Assembly (NCBI GenBank): GCA_002412775.1
Contig: DHVT01000026.1
Location: 62,001-126,000, forward strand
Length of the DNA: 64,000 nt
Origin: Firmicutes bacterium UBA5201
Lineage (GTDB): Bacteria; Bacillota; Clostridia; Peptostreptococcales; Acidaminobacteraceae
Direction of reading: 5' to 3'
Shown: positions 60,128 through 64,000 of the stretch, piece after piece
Numbering within the stretch: position 1 is the first letter of the stretch
Layout: every line of letters starts with the position of its first letter
The notes under the pieces: generated by a model
The model's input: only the letters and a program-made list of their open reading frames with translations
What the model was told of the DNA's origin: nothing
Databases searched by the model: none
Made by a program: the position numbers and the translations under genes

Positions 60128-60970
60128 TTATTTCTTGAAATAGACCAAACCTACAGCACCTTCTCCGGTATGTGTTCCGACAACAGAGCCGATTTCGCTT
60201 TCATAAATGGTATCCACTTTAATGGATTTGAGAATCAACTGTCTGAATTCTTCCATTTTTTCAAGATTGTTGGCATGTGCTATGCCGATCACATCCACCT
60301 TGCCCTCAGGATACTCCTCCAGCAATTTATCCAGCATCCAGTTCATGCCTTTTTTGCTGCCTCGAACTTTTGCTGCCATACCTACAAGCCCATCTTTGGT
60401 TTCAATGATTGGTTTTAGGTTGAGCATCTTGCCGATCATGGCGCTGCCGGACGACAATCGGCCACCTTTTTTGAGGTTTTCAAGAGTATCCAACATACCG
60501 TACAGTTGCGTTTTGTTTATTTTTTCATTCATGGCTTCAACGATTTCTTCGACCGAAAGTCCTTGATCGACAAAACCGATCAAAGTATTCAAAAGCAGTC
60601 CCAAACCAAAACTGGTTGTTCTGGCATCGATCAGTGTGATATTTTCACTGGAAGTCATTTCTTTGGCAATCACCGCCGATTGATACGTTCCACTCAACTC
60701 TGAAGATAAAAAGAGTCCGATCACATGATTGCCGGCTTTCAACTCCTCTTCGAAAAGCTCATGAAATTCGTTGGGATTGACTTGTGATGTGGATGGTAAA
60801 GTCTCAGAAGTCTTCATTTTTCCGTAGAATTCCGGATTTGTCAAATCAATTTTGTCCACATACTCTCCGTCAGGGAACAATACTTTCAGAGGTGCGAACT
60901 TGATGCCTTTTGCACTCAGTTCTTCCGGTGCGATGTCACATGTGCTGTCAGTGATCAATGTAATTTTCAT
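60128..60970 (-). CDS. DegV family fatty-acid-binding protein (FakB-like)
   Basis: About 280 residues with DegV hallmarks: KITLITDSTCDIAPEEL, STSQVNPNEFHELFE, SSELSGTYQSA and VVGTHTGEGAVGLVYFKK. FakB/DegV proteins carry fatty acids for phosphorylation by FakA. The start at 60970 has AAAGGAG. Two TTTGA-N3-TCAAA-type sites lie just upstream, and the FabT-like regulator gene is next, so control by fatty-acid status is expected. FakA is not in this window. Confidence 0.88.
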   Translation of the reverse strand: MKITLITDSTCDIAPEELSAKGIKFAPLKVLFPDGEYVDKIDLTNPEFYGKMKTSETLPSTSQVNPNEFHELFEEELKAGNHVIGLFLSSELSGTYQSAVIAKEMTSSENITLIDARTTSFGLGLLLNTLIGFVDQGLSVEEIVEAMNEKINKTQLYGMLDTLENLKKGGRLSSGSAMIGKMLNLKPIIETKDGLVGMAAKVRGSKKGMNWMLDKLLEEYPEGKVDVIGIAHANNLEKMEEFRQLILKSIKVDTIYESEIGSVVGTHTGEGAVGLVYFKK

Positions 60971-60985
60971 AAAATTCTCCTTTAC

Positions 60986-60998
60986 TTTGATATTCAAT
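60986..60998. promoter_or_regulatory. FabT-like operator, site 1 (upstream of degV)
   Basis: TTTGATATTCAAT: TTTGA-TAT-TCAA(t) with one arm base off. Lies 16 bp upstream of the degV start codon. Confidence 0.6.
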
Positions 60999-61001
60999 TA
61001 T

Positions 61002-61014
61002 TTTGATATTCAAA
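61002..61014. promoter_or_regulatory. FabT-like operator, site 2 (upstream of degV)
   Basis: TTTGATATTCAAA is a perfect TTTGA-N3-TCAAA palindrome, the known FabT box type, next to site 1. Confidence 0.7.
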
Positions 61015-61033
61015 CTATATGGTTAAAAAAAAT

Positions 61034-61480
61034 TCATTTGTACTTCTTGTTGAAATAGTCAGTGAGTTTGGAGAGCACATCTACAAGAACATCGCTCTCT
61101 TTCTCTGTCAGTACTTCCATTGTGTAATCAATCATTTCCTTGTGAAACAGTTCGTGATGTTTGAACGCATTCCTGCCCAGTTCTGAAAGGTGGATCAGAA
61201 CCACTCTTCGATCCACTTCACTTCGCTCTCTGATCACATACCCCTTCTTGACCAGATTGTTCATGGAAACAGTCAGTGTGCCAACTGTGACATCCAGCCT
61301 GCCGGCTATAGAGGACATAGGCAAAGTTTGGTCTAAGCCAATCGCCTCGACGACATGCAGCTCACTGATGCTCAAATTGTTATAAGGGCCTGTTTTCAAA
61401 GCCTTTTCTTCTATATGCAATATGTGATTGAACAGATCCACCAACAGGTGATTGATGACGGTTCTTTTTTTATCGGTCAT
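61034..61480 (-). CDS. fabT: FabT-like MarR regulator of fatty acid genes
   Basis: About 148 residues. It aligns with FabT along its length: LLVDLFNHILHIEE, LSISELHVVEAIG, LDVTVGTLTVSMNNLVKKGY and the wing RSEVDRRVVLIHLS. FabT represses fatty-acid synthesis genes with acyl-ACP as corepressor. The ATG at 61480 with GGAGACAGAC is preferred to 61492. Cognate TTTGA-N3-TCAAA operators lie upstream of it and of the DegV gene. Confidence 0.85.
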   Translation of the reverse strand: MTDKKRTVINHLLVDLFNHILHIEEKALKTGPYNNLSISELHVVEAIGLDQTLPMSSIAGRLDVTVGTLTVSMNNLVKKGYVIRERSEVDRRVVLIHLSELGRNAFKHHELFHKEMIDYTMEVLTEKESDVLVDVLSKLTDYFNKKYK

Positions 61481-61496
61481 GTCTGTCTCCATTTAC

Positions 61497-61509
61497 TTTG
61501 AAATTCAAA
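61497..61509. promoter_or_regulatory. FabT-like operator, site 3 (upstream of fabT)
   Basis: TTTGAAATTCAAA is a perfect palindrome 16 bp upstream of the regulator start, so autorepression is likely. Both this site and the degV sites are followed by CTAT. Confidence 0.7.
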
Positions 61510-61540
61510 CTATTCTATATTCATTATAAAGAGTTTGACA

Positions 61541-62905
61541 TTAGTTGTCAATCTTTTGGTCTTTGATTTTAAACCGCATCATCAAAATCGCAATGGGAAA
61601 AGAGATCCAGTTGAATATGGTGTAGGGTGCATACTGAAGCGCACCGACACCTGTAATGGCGAGTATTATGATGGCGTTGACATTCCACGGCATAAGTGGT
61701 GCGAATGCAGTACCGCTGTTCGCAATGACTTGGCCGAGGTCCGCTTCGTTCAGACCATGTTTTTTGAAGGCCGTCTTCAGATATTTTCCGGGAATGATGA
61801 TTCCAACAGTCTGATCGCAAGTCAGAGCATTGAGCGCGATGGACAACAGACCTGAATAAGTTCCAAGCTGAACCTTGGTTTGACTTTTTTCAGTTACCCA
61901 AAACGCTATTGGCTTCACCCAACCGCATTCGTCGTATATTTTACTCATGGAAACCCCCGCCATGATGATGAAAACCACTTCCACCATGGCGTATGCGCCT
62001 CCAATCTGAAGCGACTGGATCAACACGCCATCGGATACGGTTGAGTAACCGAATACAGAATACTTGAGCATTTCCATGATGGTATTGCCCTGGACAAATA
62101 TTCCGAGCAGGAGTCCCATCACAATACCGATTCCGAGTACAGTGTTCGTTTTCGCACCTCTGAAACTGATCCAAAGGACAATGAACGGCACTATGAAGAA
62201 AAATGGAGACACCGCGAAATTATCCAGCAACTGGACACGGTAAAACAGGATTTCCGATGCTGAAATGGTCTGTGTCAACTTTTCACCCATGAACAGATAG
62301 AAAAATGAGGATAACACAAATGCCGGCATCATCGTGAATCCGGTTTTTTTGAAATAATGCTTAAATTTGACGCCTACTGTCTCTGTTGTGAAATTGACGA
62401 GAGCAGAAATCGGTGAAAGCCTGTCCGCAACATAAGCCCCTGAAAGCAATGCACCGACCAATAGCGCTTCCGGTATGCCCACACTGATTCCAAGCGAAAA
62501 CAGCGCAACTCCAATAGTGCTTAATGTGCCGAGTCCAGTTCCCAAAAAAAAGGAGACCACAGCCGTCATCAAAAATGCGAAAAGCAGAAAATTGACCTTG
62601 TCTATAATATCAAAACCATAGTAGATGAGTGTGGGGACAATACCCGATGCAATCCACATGGACACGTTGATCCCGATCATTAGAATAATGCTGTAGATGC
62701 CTTTGACACTTAGGATCCCCTCTTTGATCCATCCCAAGGTGGTTTTGAACGGCACTTTGTATCCTTTGAGGACACACATGGCAAACAATAACGTGCCCAA
62801 GAGACCGAAAACCAATGAAATTCCAATGAATAGACATGTGATGATGCTTGTTGTGAACACGATTGCTATTATGACGCCCCAACGCTTTGGTAAACTGAGT
62901 TCCAT
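61541..62905 (-). CDS. nhaC: NhaC family Na+/H+ antiporter
   Basis: About 454 residues, 11-12 helices. ISVGIPEALLVGALLSGAYVADRLSPIS region and the GTLSTIGVALFSLG stretch fit NhaC. It exchanges Na+ for H+, or a related organic acid in some homologues. The ATG at 62905 with AAGGTGG upstream is preferred to 62920. An inverted repeat TTGATAT / ATATCAA (62934-62959) lies upstream. Confidence 0.87.
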   Translation of the reverse strand: MELSLPKRWGVIIAIVFTTSIITCLFIGISLVFGLLGTLLFAMCVLKGYKVPFKTTLGWIKEGILSVKGIYSIILMIGINVSMWIASGIVPTLIYYGFDIIDKVNFLLFAFLMTAVVSFFLGTGLGTLSTIGVALFSLGISVGIPEALLVGALLSGAYVADRLSPISALVNFTTETVGVKFKHYFKKTGFTMMPAFVLSSFFYLFMGEKLTQTISASEILFYRVQLLDNFAVSPFFFIVPFIVLWISFRGAKTNTVLGIGIVMGLLLGIFVQGNTIMEMLKYSVFGYSTVSDGVLIQSLQIGGAYAMVEVVFIIMAGVSMSKIYDECGWVKPIAFWVTEKSQTKVQLGTYSGLLSIALNALTCDQTVGIIIPGKYLKTAFKKHGLNEADLGQVIANSGTAFAPLMPWNVNAIIILAITGVGALQYAPYTIFNWISFPIAILMMRFKIKDQKIDN

Positions 62906-62933
62906 ATTTTCCACCTTCATAATGAGTCTTCAA

Positions 62934-62959
62934 TTGATATTGTATAATATTTATATCAA
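62934..62959. promoter_or_regulatory. Inverted repeat upstream of nhaC
   Basis: TTGATAT and ATATCAA with a 12-nt AT-rich centre holding TATAAT. Operator-like, regulator unknown; arms resemble half of the FabT box. Confidence 0.4.
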
Positions 62960-63011
62960 ATGAACCATTGCTTTTTTGCAAGAAACCATTTAAAATAAGA
63001 ATACAGTCTTA

Positions 63012-63086
63012 GGGGATGTAGCTCAATGGGAGAGTACCAGGCTGGCAGTCTGGGTGTTGTGGGTTCGAGCCCCATCATCTCCACCA
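63012..63086 (+). tRNA. tRNA-Ala (anticodon GGC)
   Basis: Complete cloverleaf: acceptor GGGGATG / CATCTCC with the alanine-identity G3-U70 wobble, D arm, anticodon loop CTGGCAG (GGC), T arm GTGGG-TTCGAGC-CCCAT, and encoded CCA. Confidence 0.95.
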
Positions 63087-63287
63087 ATCAAAAAAACACC
63101 TTGTAACACCAATGGTTGCGGGGTGTTTTTTTCTATTTTGCTTCAAGGGATTTCTTATATACATATTATACAGCACAATGGATTCTTCAAGTGTCTCTTT
63201 ATCCACTTCATACAAAATCCCAGCAAAATAATATATGCCGTCATATGATATTACAAGATTACTTCTATGAACCTCATAAAATGACAT
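63075..63287 (-). CDS. Uncertain small ORF
   Basis: A frame of about 70 residues from ATG 63287 (CGAGGTG nearby). Its last 20 codons run antisense through the tRNA terminator and acceptor end, so the C-terminus, at least, is probably non-coding. The first part (YEVHRSNLVISYDGIYYFAG) looks protein-like. No family recognised. Confidence 0.3.
   Translation of the reverse strand: MSFYEVHRSNLVISYDGIYYFAGILYEVDKETLEESIVLYNMYIRNPLKQNRKKHPATIGVTRCFFDWWR
63093..63130 (+). terminator. Terminator of the tRNA-Ala gene
   Basis: AAAACACC (63093-63100) pairs with GGTGTTTT (63122-63129) around a 21-nt loop, followed by Ts. Confidence 0.75.
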
Positions 63288-63497
63288 GTTACACCTCGAG
63301 TATTTGTTAATTAGTGTCCCATGATATTTTTCATATTTTTTCGAAGAAAAAAATGCTATTTTTAATAGCCACCCATTTGTCCTTTTGTTCAAAATGAAAA
63401 ACGGGAAAAACTTTCCCCGCTCAAATCAGTCTATCTCATAGGTTTCATTTGCATTTGGTACTAAAGGTTTTACCATTACTTCTCTTTTCTTTTTAAA

Positions 63498-63640
63498 ATT
63501 CAATGATGGGAAGATCGCCTTGAATCAGTTGTTCTCCTAAATTGAGTTCTACATTTCGGGGAAGCTGAGTAATCACAACACGCCTGTCCTGGTGTAGGAT
63601 TTCCTTGTTTGCATATCCGGATTTTATTCTTCAAAAAAAG
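63498..63640 (-). pseudogene. Possible gene remnant in a gene-poor stretch
   Basis: About 45 codons without a start, ending ELNLGEQLIQGDLPIIEF, with a stop immediately upstream. The surrounding 63290-63711 interval has no complete gene and looks decayed. No family recognised. Confidence 0.25.
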
Positions 63641-63711
63641 GTATTGGCGGGATATCTTTTTCACAATACCCATTGATCATCATAGTCATACAACTAAAAT
63701 TCGAGTGATTC

Positions 63712-63999
63712 CTATTGATTTCTTAATTTTTCTAAATCATCCCCATTTCGGATCTCTATAAACCCCATATTCAATCTCTCTGCAAAAATAGAATCATACA
63801 CACTATCGCCTACCATCTTCATTTCATGTGTGACCAGTTGAAATTTATCAACAAATGCCAGTCCATGATCAATTGCTGGTTTAGGGTTTAATGGGTCATC
63901 ACCACATCCGATGTAATCAAATTGATTGTAAATCTCAAACACTTTTAATAAATATTCTGTATTCGCTCTTGAATCAGTTGTTATAAGCGCTAAGTATAC
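63712..63999 (-). CDS. HAD-family hydrolase, truncated by window edge
   Basis: About 95 C-terminal residues are visible. LALITTDSR corresponds to HAD motif II, NPKPAIDHGL carries the motif III Lys, and MVGDSVYDSIFAERLNMG is motif IV. The N-terminal catalytic DxD motif lies beyond the window. GTG 63942 is internal. Substrate unknown; phosphatase of the phosphoglycolate-phosphatase-like type is likely. Confidence 0.75.
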   Translation of the reverse strand, partial: VYLALITTDSRANTEYLLKVFEIYNQFDYIGCGDDPLNPKPAIDHGLAFVDKFQLVTHEMKMVGDSVYDSIFAERLNMGFIEIRNGDDLEKLRNQ

Positions 64000-64000
64000 G

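Overview
The window looks like a chromosomal segment from a low-to-moderate GC, anaerobic, Gram-positive bacterium of the class Clostridia. The evidence is the mix of genes: a fused alpha/gamma 2-oxoacid:ferredoxin oxidoreductase, a PPi-type phosphofructokinase, an AmmeMemoRadiSam-type glycyl/radical SAM protein, LrgA/LrgB, an SLH-domain surface protein, a FabT/FakB-like pair, YhaM, and strong AGGAGG-type ribosome binding sites. A Fusibacter/Acidaminobacter-like lineage is a guess, not a demonstrated assignment. No rRNA, prophage or CRISPR array was seen. One tRNA (Ala, GGC) and one TnpB-only transposon are present.

Layout. 1-1260: the end of htpG and lrgA-lrgB. 1257-6340: ferredoxin-dependent 2-oxoacid oxidoreductase, a membrane protein, an M29 aminopeptidase and a MarR regulator, all on the minus strand. 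6479-10989: a four-gene minus-strand operon with a membrane protein, a Ser/Thr kinase, a VWA protein and a PP2C phosphatase. The kinase and phosphatase share the same C-terminal zinc-ribbon plus beta-rich module, so this is a TerY-P-like signalling unit. 11118-16566: a double-GNAT gene, then a divergent TetR / sugar symporter / glycoside hydrolase 2 operon. 16730-21390: an exported NAGPA-type glycosidase and a MotA/TolQ-like plus MotB/OmpA-like motor pair that resembles ZorAB without the other Zorya genes. 21567-29811: a two-component system facing a 1609-residue surface protein and an SLH protein.

30028-33007: a GNAT gene translationally coupled to a PAS/degenerate-GGDEF/EAL protein, then an OhrR-like regulator with a clear operator, and a small membrane protein. 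33027-36518: glycerate kinase, hydroxyacid dehydrogenase and aldehyde dehydrogenase. 36627-42447: a minus-strand cluster of an ATP-grasp ligase, a divergent Mur ligase, asparagine synthetase and a C39-like peptidase, possibly making or modifying a cell-wall or peptide product. 42574-50397: housekeeping metabolism, peptidases, YhaM and a parvulin. Within it, the 46901-47207 intergenic interval is an almost symmetric array of short hairpins joined by GTGGTTTT linkers. 50505-51826: the TnpB element. 51827-55744: HDOD protein, a candidate small RNA, CcdA/TlpA thiol-redox genes and an M42 peptidase.

55863-60062: an eight-gene Mrp/Mbh-type cation antiporter operon in the archaeal Mbh gene order, lacking both a full MrpA and hydrogenase genes. 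60128-62905: a DegV/FakB fatty-acid-binding protein, a FabT-like MarR regulator and an NhaC antiporter. TTTGA-N3-TCAAA operators precede both the DegV and regulator genes, a self-contained fatty-acid regulon. 63012-64000: tRNA-Ala, an uncertain small ORF, a gene-poor stretch with a remnant, and a truncated HAD phosphatase.
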